Shown here one piece after another: positions 7,811 to 16,755 of a stretch of DNA of 19,846 nucleotides. Numbering within the stretch: position 1 is the stretch's first letter; each line of letters starts with the position of its first letter. Below the pieces are notes generated by a model, which was not told the DNA's origin, did not search any database, and worked only from the letters and a program-made list of their open reading frames with translations. A program made the position numbers and the translations under genes. The DNA comes from Cymbomonas tetramitiformis (Eukaryota; Chlorophyta; Pyramimonadophyceae; Pyramimonadales; Pyramimonadaceae), in the NCBI GenBank assembly GCA_001247695.2, contig LGRX02010082.1:1-19846 (forward strand). Direction: 5' to 3'.

Positions 7811-8919
7811 TCAACAGTATCGATCTCCGCGCAAGTTTGAGACATCCGGTGTTAATCGGTGATATGTCGAAAAAGTAATGGGACTGGACACACTTGCATT
7901 AGTATCCATCGGTTCCGACGAATGCCCAACTTCAAGGCCGTCATCGTCCACATCCAGGTCCACATCATCCTCCGACTTCTCCTCGGAGTCAGAATCATTC
8001 ACGATGCGATATCCAAGTGATGGGTAATAAATCCCAAATTCGTAGGCGCGATGCCTGAAAAAGTTAGAATCGTGCAAATTGAGATACCATTCTGCCGCTG
8101 CAGTGGACTTGGAATATGCCACATATGCCAAAATGAAGTTTGTGACATTAGATGGTACATCATAAGTAGTTGGCGCATCATCATCAGGCTGCATGCTCGC
8201 AGACCCTGCTTGCGTCTCCTCCGTACCACCGCAGTGGAAGTATTCACCACCGGAGGCGACAGGTAGTGGCATACGCCACACGGACCAAATAGATATTGGT
8301 CTAAACGCGCGCACTTTGTCTTAGTAAGTGCCGCTTGTGCTTTTGTGGTAATAACTGTGCGTTCTGATGCCTCCAATTGCTGTCGCAGATTTTTGTTCTC
8401 CGCGATCACCTCATCGAGGCGACGTTGACTCTGAGCAATCTGATTCACCATCAGCGAATTTGACTCGGCAGAAAATAGGTCCGCCGGCGCAACAGTGTGT
8501 GCAAGAGTGTTGCCCGTCGTCGACGGCGCAGAAGTAGGGCGGTGTTTGTACACACACCATATAGACGTACACTTGTTTCCGTCTCGCGGCTTAAATGAAC
8601 AATACGGCACTTTTCCTTCTAGGATATCATGTGCATATGTTCCCCCCGTCAGATCTTTGCATCCCATTGTGGGATCACTTGGATCAGCGTAAGGGCATCC
8701 TTTTAATGCAAATTCCATAAACTGTTTGAAATGTGCATGCCCTGCAAGGCGCTCTTTCCATTGTGGATCATTTAACAACGCCTGTTGCACGTGATACTGA
8801 AAACAAATGGGCTGCCCTTTGTGGGCACCCAGTTTAATGCAATTATCCTGCTTAGACGCAATGTCAATGCGTGTTTTAACAATGTTAACCCATTGTTGTT
8901 GAATTGGACGATCTGACAC
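7811..8919 (-). CDS. unidentified protein with CCCH-type zinc-binding motif, in two frames (intron or frameshift)
   Basis: The first segment (8919 down to about 8290) begins in frame after GTGTCAG, which can serve as a 3' splice site. No ATG follows the upstream in-frame stop, so a 5' exon may be missing. It holds GCPYADPSDPTMGC and then a C-x9-C-x4-C-x3-H cluster (YCSFKP...KCTSIWCVYKH), a CCCH-like zinc site. A helical segment rich in Gln, Glu and Leu follows (LMVNQIAQSQ...LRQQLEASE), probably a coiled coil. Coding character then moves to another frame (about 8270 to 7811): EWYLNLHDSNFFRHRAYEFG, then an acidic stretch NDSDSEEKSEDDVDLDVDDD. An intron (possible donors near 8290, acceptor CAAGCAG near 8205) or a frameshift would explain this. 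The family is not recognised; a nucleic-acid-binding protein of a mobile element is possible. Confidence 0.45.
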
Positions 8920-9064
8920 GGATTGCGTGCGGTGTGTATTATTGGCAGTTTATGGTGGCTGACGACTAGTGGATACGCCAGCAATTGTTTTTGCTTTCTT
9001 CGTGAAGTGCAACTTCTCCGCAGCGACACCGGCCGATGCTGCACCTTTGTGTCTGTTACCCATC

Positions 9065-9082
9065 TGTTGGCTATAGCCAACA
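9065..9082. repeat. palindrome copy 1 (TGTTGGCT core)
   Basis: TGTTGGCTATAGCCAACA is a perfect 18-bp palindrome. The same TGTTGGCT / AGCCAACA arms recur at 9092, 9461 and 9668. Confidence 0.9.
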
Positions 9083-9091
9083 TTAGGGCCC

Positions 9092-9117
9092 CTTATGTTG
9101 GCTGGAGCCAACATAAG
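9092..9117. repeat. palindrome copy 2
   Basis: Twelve-base arms CTTATGTTGGCT and AGCCAACATAAG are separated by GG. The centre lies 31 bp from that of copy 1. Confidence 0.9.
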
Positions 9118-9460
9118 CCTTGCTGACAATGCCGGGAGCTGTCGGTATCGGATTGTACATTTTATTAGCTCAAAATGACGGCGGGGATGTTCTCTTTCAC
9201 ACATGCGTTAACAACATTGGGACGCTCGAAATCATCGGCGAGAATTTGGGTTACTATTCAAGAGAATGTGAAATTTTGTGAAATTTCCAAGGAATTTTGG
9301 GTGTTTACACCCATGTTACTTCGATCGATATTTTGAGGGTCAAGATGAACTCGGATGAAAGTTTTGACAAGACACTCCAGAAAGAGAAGGTCGAGATCTT
9401 GACAACATGGGTGTCCGATTTTTCAATGCCCTTCTCATGCCGCTCACATTGCAAATTTTC

Positions 9461-9484
9461 TTATGTTGGCTGCAGCCAACATAA
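9461..9484. repeat. palindrome copy 3
   Basis: TTATGTTGGCTG followed by its exact reverse complement CAGCCAACATAA makes a perfect 24-bp palindrome. Confidence 0.92.
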
Positions 9485-9667
9485 TGAGCATTTTGTATTT
9501 TCGCGATCATACCCCAACTCTAGGGCACAATTATGCAAGCCCCCATGGGTGTAAGAAGGTATACCACGTATTGACATTTTTTTAAAGGTCTAGTAGCCCT
9601 TCAAACAACATTACTTTGGAGCAATATGCACCATTAACCATGAGCAATCTGCTTCGGAACTTTGGGT

Positions 9668-9693
9668 TTTATGTTGGCTGCAGCCAACATAAA
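9668..9693. repeat. palindrome copy 4
   Basis: TTTATGTTGGCTG followed by its exact reverse complement makes a perfect 26-bp palindrome. The 20-bp core is identical to that of copy 3, while the flanks are unrelated. Confidence 0.92.
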
Positions 9694-9771
9694 GATGGGT
9701 AAGAGACATTTGTGCTTGTTTGCGCCAGTCTTGTTTTGTCGCTGAGCATGCGCTGGATTAGTCATGATTAT

Positions 9772-10178
9772 TTAGTCTACCTGCAACAAATCCACAACAA
9801 TTGTAGACATTGCATCAAATATGGTAGACATCATTTCTGCAAATAACCTCGCCGCAGGGATAGGACCATAATGGTTTCTGCCCTCGCGATACGCCGTAGA
9901 AACTTCCATATTAAAATGAAAATACGGTCAGGCGAAAAGCCTTTTGAGTTAACACAGTATACGTATAACTCACCTACATTGCGAACAAATCCTGTAAGGT
10001 GAGTATTGATACAATACATGCGTATAAGCTCCCCGAAAAACACATTGTGTGTTGCTAGAAACAACAGCTCGGGCAATGGGGACCCGCTGCCGACGGTGAA
10101 ACAACGGATAACTAGACTCGGATAATAGACAATATATACCCGAGCTGAGTGACACAAGCTGACCACCGAAGATGACAT
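9772..10178 (-). CDS. possible small two-exon gene, unknown function
   Basis: Exon 1 runs from ATG at 10178 to 9974 and ends at GTAG|GTGAGT, a strong donor. A 71-nt intron ends in TATGGAAG at 9903. Exon 2 runs 9902-9772 and ends at TAA. The junction keeps frame (phase 1) and gives 111 residues. Exon 1 encodes SSSVVSLCHSARVYIVYYP and a mixed hydrophobic stretch; exon 2 encodes AYREGRNHYGPIPAARLFAE and MMSTIFDAMSTIVVDLLQVD. A second donor (CAG|GTAGAC at about 9780) could lead to a further exon. No family is recognised. The strong donor and matching phase support the model, but short ORFs can join by chance. Confidence 0.3.
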
Positions 10179-11229
10179 ACTGAGTACGAACTAGTCACTG
10201 AACTAATCTCAGCACACCACCCCATCTGAGGTGGACCAGCTAGCGGAATATTATTATTTTGGAATAGAAAAGTGACAATCCTAGAATAGAAAATTAAATT
10301 TTTATTTTCAAAATGCAGACTGAAAATTTTATACCGTCCCTCGAAAAATTATTATCACAATGATGCCAAAGGGATATATGTATATCGGGAAATATTGGGG
10401 AAATGCTGGAAAAGAGCAGAAAACGCGAAAGCGCTTCCAGCGAAAGCCTTTGGTCTCTGTGACCAATAAATACAAGTCGTGTGGAAATCTTTTCTTTTTT
10501 TTTTCCAGCCAATATTCTGGCCGCGATGTAGTGAATATACCAAAGGTTTATATTCACGAAAATATTTGTTATTGAAATTTAATTTTATATTTTCCATTCG
10601 CATATCCGTGGTATGATGACGTGTCTAGCCTCCGTCACGTCGAACAAAACACAATCCACTCACCGGTTCTCGCTCAGACCTTCACCTCCGCAAGTCACTG
10701 TCCAGCAGCTTGCTTGATGTAGAGGTCTGAGCAATACACCGCAAGCATCGAAACCTTGCATACTTATTTTTAGGTGTGTTAGGAACAACATGTTTTTTGC
10801 TGGATGTGACACACCGACAGTTTAATCTGCCACTTGTCACTTCCTAAAGTAGGCTGGGTGACCGTCACCAGTAGTCGGGAAACTCCCGTTAGTATTTATG
10901 TGTATCTCTCTTTTATCAAACTGACTTTTTACCGTTCTGATCCCGAAACCCTTAGAGATACACACATTTCTTAACACATATCTTAGCACACGCACAGGCT
11001 CAGCACACGCACGGATGCACACATATCTTAAGACATATCTTAGCACACTCACAGCTACACGCATTTCTTAATTGTGTATCTATCTTTGTGCGTGTGCTAT
11101 GTCTGTGTGAGAAATGGAAGTCGTGGTTGGGATATGGTTTCCAACTCTAATAAGAACAAGGCCTAAACATGGAATAAACAGAAAGCGAGAGTGAGTGAGA
11201 AAGAGAAAGAGAGAGAGAGGGGTGCTTAC
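10179..11229. other. AT-rich region without a convincing gene
   Basis: AT-rich DNA with a T-run (about 10493-10505), loosely repeated AC-rich words built on CACACGCAC and ACATATCTTA (about 10960-11070), and a purine-rich GA repeat (about 11180-11220). Open frames are short and driven by these repeats. Confidence 0.5.
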
Positions 11230-12435
11230 TTAATGCAGGGAGATAGTCACACTCAGGGAATATGCCGGAGTTCACAAGGCGCGCCACCAGCACGTTTCCC
11301 CAAAGGAGTCCCAACGCAAAGGGTTTCCCCAAAGGGGCAGCTGGGAGGCTCCCTTTACCAAGGAGGTCAATAAACATTTGCACGTCGTTGGGAGTATCCA
11401 CCACATCGACGGACTGGATGGTCAACCACCGTCTTTCCACCCCACGCGTCTTGAAGATGCCATGTGGTGTCAATCCACATAGCACCCTCAGTTGCTCCAC
11501 AGCAACTATGCCACCACCACCACAGTTTCATTCACTAAAAGCGCATAATGGAGCAGGTAGTTGTGCATGACATAATCAAGGAAGGGGGGGTGCCAGGAGG
11601 GTGACTGTGAAGCAAAGAAGCACCAGAGGGGGCCGCTAGCCTAGCCTGAAGTAAAAAGTTCAAGCACCGATAGAAAAAATGCAAGGGTTCGGGAACCAGC
11701 TGAAGGGCTAAGGAGAAAAGTGTGCCGATACAGGAGGTTGTGTATGAGACTAACCGGAAGCTTGTGCAACTGCCGTGCCGTAATGATGGCCTTCGGGAAG
11801 CAATCCTTCCAAAAGGCTCCGAGACCCAATCCGCCCCACGCCAAAACCATATGGGGTGGGGTTGGCGCCAAAGAAGTCAGGGATGTTCACCGACCCCTCC
11901 TCAGCATCCTCCACGTTCACAATGCCGAGGAGCAGAGCCTCAATAGTTGGGCCGTGCTCCCGGCGCGGCCAATGAAAAGGGCCTTGGCCACCAACCAGCT
12001 CGGCCAACTGTCCCTCCTGTAACCAGGAGTGGGAGCTTAGGAGGGTGACCAAGATTACCAAGAATATGGCCTCCTCCCGTTCACCAGCTTCGAGGCGGTT
12101 TTGCACTTCTAGACGAAGTGCAACCTCGAAGCCGTTGCAAGCTCTGTTGAATTGAAAGGCACACATACTCAGAAAGGTTACATATTCTGAGATGCCTAAG
12201 CATGAAATATAAGAGTTCAAGCATGCTTAAACAATACACGAACAATGGAGGGAGGGTGAGGGTGGTACCGGTCACTGCAAGACAGACGGGTTTTCAGATG
12301 CAAACTATCCCGCACGCTTGGGCTCAGCTGCTGGAAGGCCTCTGAAAACATCAAGAAGTGGACAAGGTTGTCCAGCGGAGCCTCTGAACCCCCCCACCCC
12401 TCACCCCGAGGCCCCCCGCCGTAGGTAGGAGACAT
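11230..12435 (-). CDS. candidate spliced gene or pseudogene, product unidentified
   Basis: Exon A runs from ATG at 12435 to 12269 and includes APLDNLVHFLMFSEAFQQLS. A 125-nt intron ends TTCAATTCAACAG, and exon B is 12143-11755, including FEVALRLEVQNRLEAGEREE. From there, intron 11754-11506 (donor GTTAGT, weak acceptor GGCATAG) joins exon C, 11505-11230 (VDVVDTPNDVQMFIDLLGKG and a hydrophobic ALGLLWGNVLVARLV), which ends at a good donor AA|GTAAGC. The phases 2 and 1 fit. However, the second intron also contains coding-like sequence in another frame (HKLPVSLIHNLLYRHTFLL; then a TAG; then PPFLDYVMHNYLLHYALLV). A decayed gene with two frameshifts and a stop is therefore equally possible. Its helical, leucine-rich composition suggests a soluble repeat protein. 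I do not recognise the family. Confidence 0.35.
12087..12132. repeat. 46-bp near-perfect hairpin
   Basis: Outer arms GCTTCGAGG / CCTCGAAGC and inner arms TTGCACTTC / GAAGTGCAA pair fully, with a five-base bulge (CGGTT) on one side and loop TAGAC. It lies at the start of exon B of the candidate gene, just after its proposed acceptor. Confidence 0.85.
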
Positions 12436-12613
12436 AGGTGCACGAAATCTCGACCTGGTTTCTAGTGGGGATATGGGAAAAAACAAACCTAGCTAGACTT
12501 GTTGAACGCCCAGGACGCCCCTACCCCTGGAATGAACCCCACGTCCTTAAAAACATTAATGAAACCACTGACGTTGTTTCCAACATAAACAACAACATAC
12601 CCATGAAGGGTAG

Positions 12614-13269
12614 TGTCTATTCTGCGAAAGGCGGGTTAACCCGCCGTAACACGTTGTTACGGCGGGTTACCAATACCTAGGCATTTCTACGATATCGCGC
12701 GCGTAATTGACTCCGGGCAAAAAGTAGGAACAACAGGCGTTTATCAACCCTCAAAATTACCCAAAAAAAGTTGGCAGAACTCCAGACACTTTGGTCTGAG
12801 GATTGGTAATCGACTTCGGGCAAAAAGTAGGAACAACAAGCGTTTATCAACCTTCAAAATTACCCCCAAAAAGTTGGCAGAACGCCACACATTTTGGGCT
12901 GAGGATTGGTTGATACCGATAGGGAAGTGCTCTAGATCGAAACTTAAGGTCACAAAACATAAAACTTCCTTCAAATATTGTCACTTAGTGCCTTGGGACC
13001 ACCACGTAGCCTACGCGGAGCAACAATAAACGAAGTTAGGGATTAACCCGCCGTAATTTTCGAGCCAACCCGCCCTAGCTTTGAACGCCATTTCAGCCCG
13101 GTATACCCATCCATGTAGCAGAAATTAAAGTTTCCACACACAAAACTAACTACAATCAACATTGCCAAGCATGGGTTTTATGCAATATCTCGAATTATTG
13201 TGGATATTAGAGTGCTCGAATATCGCTCTTAGGTATTGTTAACCCGCCCAAAAATTAGTAGAATAGACA
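12614..13269. mobile_element. non-autonomous inverted-repeat element, 656 bp
   Basis: Both ends begin TGTCTATTCT on opposite strands (12614-12623 and 13260-13269), flanked by GTAG at 12610-12613 and 13270-13273, a possible 4-bp target duplication. Inward, both ends share GGCGGGTTA and CAATACCTA in inverted order, with different spacing. The left end also has the 16-bp palindrome GGCGGGTTAACCCGCC (12630-12645) and an overlapping dyad with arms TAACCCGCCGTAACA (about 12636-12668). AACCCGCC words recur near 13045 and 13070. The interior contains a 103-bp tandem duplication and no credible coding sequence. The superfamily is uncertain. Confidence 0.65.
12704..12909 (+). repeat. 103-bp tandem duplication
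   Basis: Two head-to-tail copies (12704-12806 and 12807-12909) start TAATTGACTCCGGGCAAAAA and TAATCGACTTCGGGCAAAAA, and both end GAGGATTGG. They differ at roughly ten scattered positions. The repeat lies inside the inverted-repeat element and explains the duplicated peptides in the open frame on the opposite strand, which I do not call as a gene. Confidence 0.9.
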
Positions 13270-13416
13270 GTAGGGGAGTCCACTTCCGGTCGCTCAGGAT
13301 TAAAAAACGACGGTTTTTCCCGAAGGAACACGTGTGGTAGTGTGTACACCATTTCAAACCACTGGTATCCCACAGAGGCTTTGAGCAAAAGAATGCAACA
13401 CTCCACGTTTCCTTCC

Positions 13417-16400
13417 TCAAACGGGGGGGAACGGGGAACAGTCGATTACGCATTCAGAACTGAACGCCGAATTCCAGATGATAGAGTACAGATGTATCAT
13501 AGGGTCCTGGGAGAAGATGACTGAAGGGGGTGCACAGAATAGCCCAAACCAGGTACACATCTCCAGAGCTGTGTCGCCTACATATTGCATGGCGCCGTAG
13601 AGCGGAGTCTGAGTCACAGGGCTGCAGACAGCGGAGATCGGTGCCAGGTGGTGACCAGCCTCAAAGTGAGCCTCGACGAGAAACTCCTCATAGACACTCT
13701 GGTAGAGACATGTCAGGACCATGCCAAGGAAGGCTGTCAGGAGCAGAGCTGACACTGCTCTGTACCTCTGGCGCCGCTTCTCAAGCGCCTGAAGGAGACA
13801 GATCTGGGCGGAGCTGTCTGGTGGGGAACCGTCGGAGCCACGAGGATAACCATAGTGGCGGTGCTGACCAGAGTCATACTGCCAATACCAGTCGGAACCA
13901 GAGGAATACTCAGGACCAGCACCAGAGGAACACTGCCGGGTGGCAGACCAGTCAGAAGTGACACCAGTGCCACCATCAGGTAAGCCACCATCGGATAAAC
14001 CACCATCACCAGACCAAACTGACTGGACTGACTGGACTGATTGACTGTACTGACTGACTGCAGTACTGCTTTGCCCACCTCCCATCTCCCCCCCCGGTTG
14101 ACACAATGTCAATCCGTACCACACTCCCTGAACAGGTGCTGCGGCTGAGAGGGCCTCCGCCGAGGCACTTGCCAGGAAGCAAGTGAACAAGGCGAAGGAC
14201 ATGAATGCACACCGGAAGATAGAGACACCACCTCTACCAACACGCCGTGGCGGTGGAGGTGGTGCCTGTGTGTCAGACATGTGTGTGTCACTAGCCAGGT
14301 CAGGCGACTCATGGACCGGAGCGGGGACAGCAGGAGGACACTGCTGAAGGAAAGAGCGGGAGAGACTCCCTTCTGTAGGGCGACCTCCGAGATTGATTGC
14401 GTTAAAGTTTGTGGCCGTGTCAGTGCCCCCAGTGTGCACCCGGTGCTCACTGGCTGGTGGGGACACTGACACGGCAGAGCCTGCATCAGACAGCAACAGG
14501 TCAGGAGGGCCAGGTGGCGGGGGCGTCACCAGAGGGGCTACACCCCTAGCTCCTAGTGAACTCTTTGATGGCAAAAGGTTACCGTGACAAACGGTAGGGG
14601 ACCTGTAATCCTCCTCCCACACCCGCTCCCAGTGAACCTGCTCCAGGGATTTCCCTGGAGCAGACAGGGGGGAAGCAGGCGGGGGCACCGCACTGCTCCG
14701 TGACCCCTCCCTCAACAAAGATGCACTGTGAGTGTGGTGTGGGGAAGAGTGCTCGGTGGGTGCCGGTGCCGTGCACATGTCACTGTCCTCACCGTCACCC
14801 TGCACCACCGTCATTCCTGCAAACAGAGAGCAAGTCTCTGTAAGTGCAGGGACGGTGTGCGTGTGGTGGACGGGTGGGGACAGTGAGTCACACTGTGCTG
14901 CAAACAGTCCAGCAGACACCACCGACGAGTCTGCTCGGTCCTGCGGAGCATGATCCACAAGAGCCAACCCGTGCGGTGCCTGCTGTGTCCGGCTGGAGTG
15001 GTACTGCCTGCAGCAGGCGAGCACCACCGTAGCCGTGGACTGTGCAGAGTGCTGTGACACATCGACGGATGCATCGTGCTGTGCAGAGGCAGGTGCAGAA
15101 GCAGGGATGTCAGGCAGCAAGTAGGGGGGAGTGGGAAAGGGGTCACAAGCCTTCTGTTCTGTGCCGGTCCGGAACATCCCGAAGTGCACTCTTCCGAGTG
15201 ACAACGAGACATTCTCGGACTGTGCACAGAACTTTTGGAATTTGGTCTCCGCATGCTGTTGTAAGCGGTCCCACTCCTGCTGTTGAGCCTCGGAGAGGCC
15301 GTCCCAGTCCCCATCGTCGTCAGACTCATCGGAGTCCCCGTGCTCCTGACTGGCGGAGTGAGAAATCTCCTCACCCTCACTGTCAGAGCACGACGAGTCC
15401 TCCTGGTACCCGACAACTGCTGGGGTGCCGTGCAACAGACAGAAGGACTCTAGCGCCTGTTCAGACTCCTCGTAGGCAGTCTGATACTGGGCAGCTAGAA
15501 TCTCCGTCCGAGCATGCTCCGCAAGCAGCTTCGGGTCTAGATGGAAAGCATGAGCCGACATCAGCTTCGGGCAGTCGGCAGCCCTGTGCCCCTTTGACCC
15601 ACAGGTCCAGCATTCCCCTCGGAACTGCTGGGTCTGCCGATCAAAGACGACACGGGACTTCCCCTTGCCCTTGCCTTTGCCGGGTCTCTGCTTCCCCTTA
15701 CCGCCTGCCTTACCGCCCTTGCGGGGAAAGACTCCTGCACGGTAACCAGAGCCAATCCCCTTAAAAGGATTTGAGCGACGAGGCGGAATGTACTGACGGG
15801 ATGAGGGGCGGTCAGGGACTCCCCTGCGGCCATGTGCACCACGGCTTCCGCCGTGATGCGAACCTGCATCATTATAGAAAGCAGCCGTTAGTGGTGACTT
15901 GAGTTTCGTCCCCGCGTTCCTATGCACTGCCCGTGTCTCACGGAAACAGGTCAGCAAGGAAAGCGAGGAGTCGGCATCGAGCTTCTCCTCTGTGTAGGCA
16001 TCATGCACCGCCTTATAAAAGACGGGACAGATCCTACGGAGAAACAGTACAATCCGTGCTTTCTCGGAGATAGCAACGGTGCACCCAGGACCCAAGTCAG
16101 ACTCAATGGTGTCCAGAGATGTCTGGAACACGTCAATGTAGTCTGCTGGATCCTGGCCAGCCCTCAAGTCTACTCTGTCGCCAGCGAATAGGAAGTCCGC
16201 AGCGCTGAACTCCTCGTGATCGGGCACAACATGCCTCACGAGATGAACGAGTGCGATCTTCCCATCCCCTGGGAAGAGTCTGTCAGCTTTGCGCAGGATA
16301 CGCAAGGCGTCTCCTGCGCAGAGCGACTGAAGCAGTTCCAACAGCAGGAGATTCGCTTTCTGCGGAACCTCCAGATTGTGGTTCTGCAAGTCAAACATCA

Positions 16401-16755
16401 ATGCCATCTTGGGGTGAACGAGTTTGAGCCTGGAATCGAGTTGCTCAACCAGGATGTCCAAGAGCATACGAGCATTTTTCTCGTTGCTAGTGAACTTCCA
16501 GGTTTTCGCAGACTCTCCAGGCTCAACACATTTCCCCTTGATGACACTGAGCAATGCATCGAACTCCGCCGGCTTGCGCAAAAGCTCCCATGCTAGATTG
16601 TTGCAGACGGTTAATTCTGACGTGTCCGGAGCATCTGCTGGCGTAGGCGTGCCATTTAAAGCACCGAATCTCAGCTGACGTTTTCTCGCCCCTGGGGTGT
16701 GTGTCAGCAAACGTCTCGGCAATATCGGCGGTGTGGCGTACGGCGTGGAAGACAT
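13417..16755 (-). CDS. Gag-like retrotransposon protein with CCHC zinc knuckle, no pol (1112 aa)
   Basis: One uninterrupted ORF from ATG (16755) to TGA (13417-13419). Residues about 45-285 are mostly helical and have the composition of a retrotransposon Gag. A Gly/Lys-rich basic region follows (about 345-372, KGGKGKQRPGKGKGKGKSR). The zinc knuckle CWTCGSKGHRAADC is at 382-395, the C-x2-C-x4-H-x4-C pattern of retroelement nucleocapsids. Beyond it is an acidic stretch (about 455-490), then a long Ser/Pro/His-rich, probably disordered region. Two hydrophobic segments come last: FMSFALFTCFLASASAEA (about 848-865, signal-peptide-like) and AVSALLLTAFLGMVLTCLY (about 1000-1018). I see no protease D-S/T-G-A, integrase HHCC/DDE or RT YxDD motif in or after the frame. 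It is most likely the gag of a non-autonomous LTR-type element; the 700-residue tail is unusual. Confidence 0.75.
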   Translation of the reverse strand: MSSTPYATPPILPRRLLTHTPGARKRQLRFGALNGTPTPADAPDTSELTVCNNLAWELLRKPAEFDALLSVIKGKCVEPGESAKTWKFTSNEKNARMLLDILVEQLDSRLKLVHPKMALMFDLQNHNLEVPQKANLLLLELLQSLCAGDALRILRKADRLFPGDGKIALVHLVRHVVPDHEEFSAADFLFAGDRVDLRAGQDPADYIDVFQTSLDTIESDLGPGCTVAISEKARIVLFLRRICPVFYKAVHDAYTEEKLDADSSLSLLTCFRETRAVHRNAGTKLKSPLTAAFYNDAGSHHGGSRGAHGRRGVPDRPSSRQYIPPRRSNPFKGIGSGYRAGVFPRKGGKAGGKGKQRPGKGKGKGKSRVVFDRQTQQFRGECWTCGSKGHRAADCPKLMSAHAFHLDPKLLAEHARTEILAAQYQTAYEESEQALESFCLLHGTPAVVGYQEDSSCSDSEGEEISHSASQEHGDSDESDDDGDWDGLSEAQQQEWDRLQQHAETKFQKFCAQSENVSLSLGRVHFGMFRTGTEQKACDPFPTPPYLLPDIPASAPASAQHDASVDVSQHSAQSTATVVLACCRQYHSSRTQQAPHGLALVDHAPQDRADSSVVSAGLFAAQCDSLSPPVHHTHTVPALTETCSLFAGMTVVQGDGEDSDMCTAPAPTEHSSPHHTHSASLLREGSRSSAVPPPASPLSAPGKSLEQVHWERVWEEDYRSPTVCHGNLLPSKSSLGARGVAPLVTPPPPGPPDLLLSDAGSAVSVSPPASEHRVHTGGTDTATNFNAINLGGRPTEGSLSRSFLQQCPPAVPAPVHESPDLASDTHMSDTQAPPPPPRRVGRGGVSIFRCAFMSFALFTCFLASASAEALSAAAPVQGVWYGLTLCQPGGEMGGGQSSTAVSQYSQSVQSVQSVWSGDGGLSDGGLPDGGTGVTSDWSATRQCSSGAGPEYSSGSDWYWQYDSGQHRHYGYPRGSDGSPPDSSAQICLLQALEKRRQRYRAVSALLLTAFLGMVLTCLYQSVYEEFLVEAHFEAGHHLAPISAVCSPVTQTPLYGAMQYVGDTALEMCTWFGLFCAPPSVIFSQDPMIHLYSIIWNSAFSSECVIDCSPFPPV

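Noticed and set aside
9345..9554. Plus-strand ORF starting MNSDESFDKTLQ
   Set aside because: It has a tolerable start context but is only about 70 residues and runs straight through palindrome copy 3; there is no support from splice sites or motifs.
9065..9693. Nuclear factor I binding sites
   Set aside because: The sites resemble TTGGC-N5-GCCAA, but the spacing here is four bases, and NF-I is known from animals, which nothing else here indicates.
10265..10605. Possible inverted-repeat element bounded by AAATTTAATTTT-like words
   Set aside because: The match is short, imperfect and purely AT-rich, with no target duplication.
13530..16596. Long plus-strand open frames (for example 15042-15764)
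   Set aside because: They lie antisense within the Gag-like ORF and reflect its GC-rich codon use; the zinc knuckle and single intact frame favour the minus strand.
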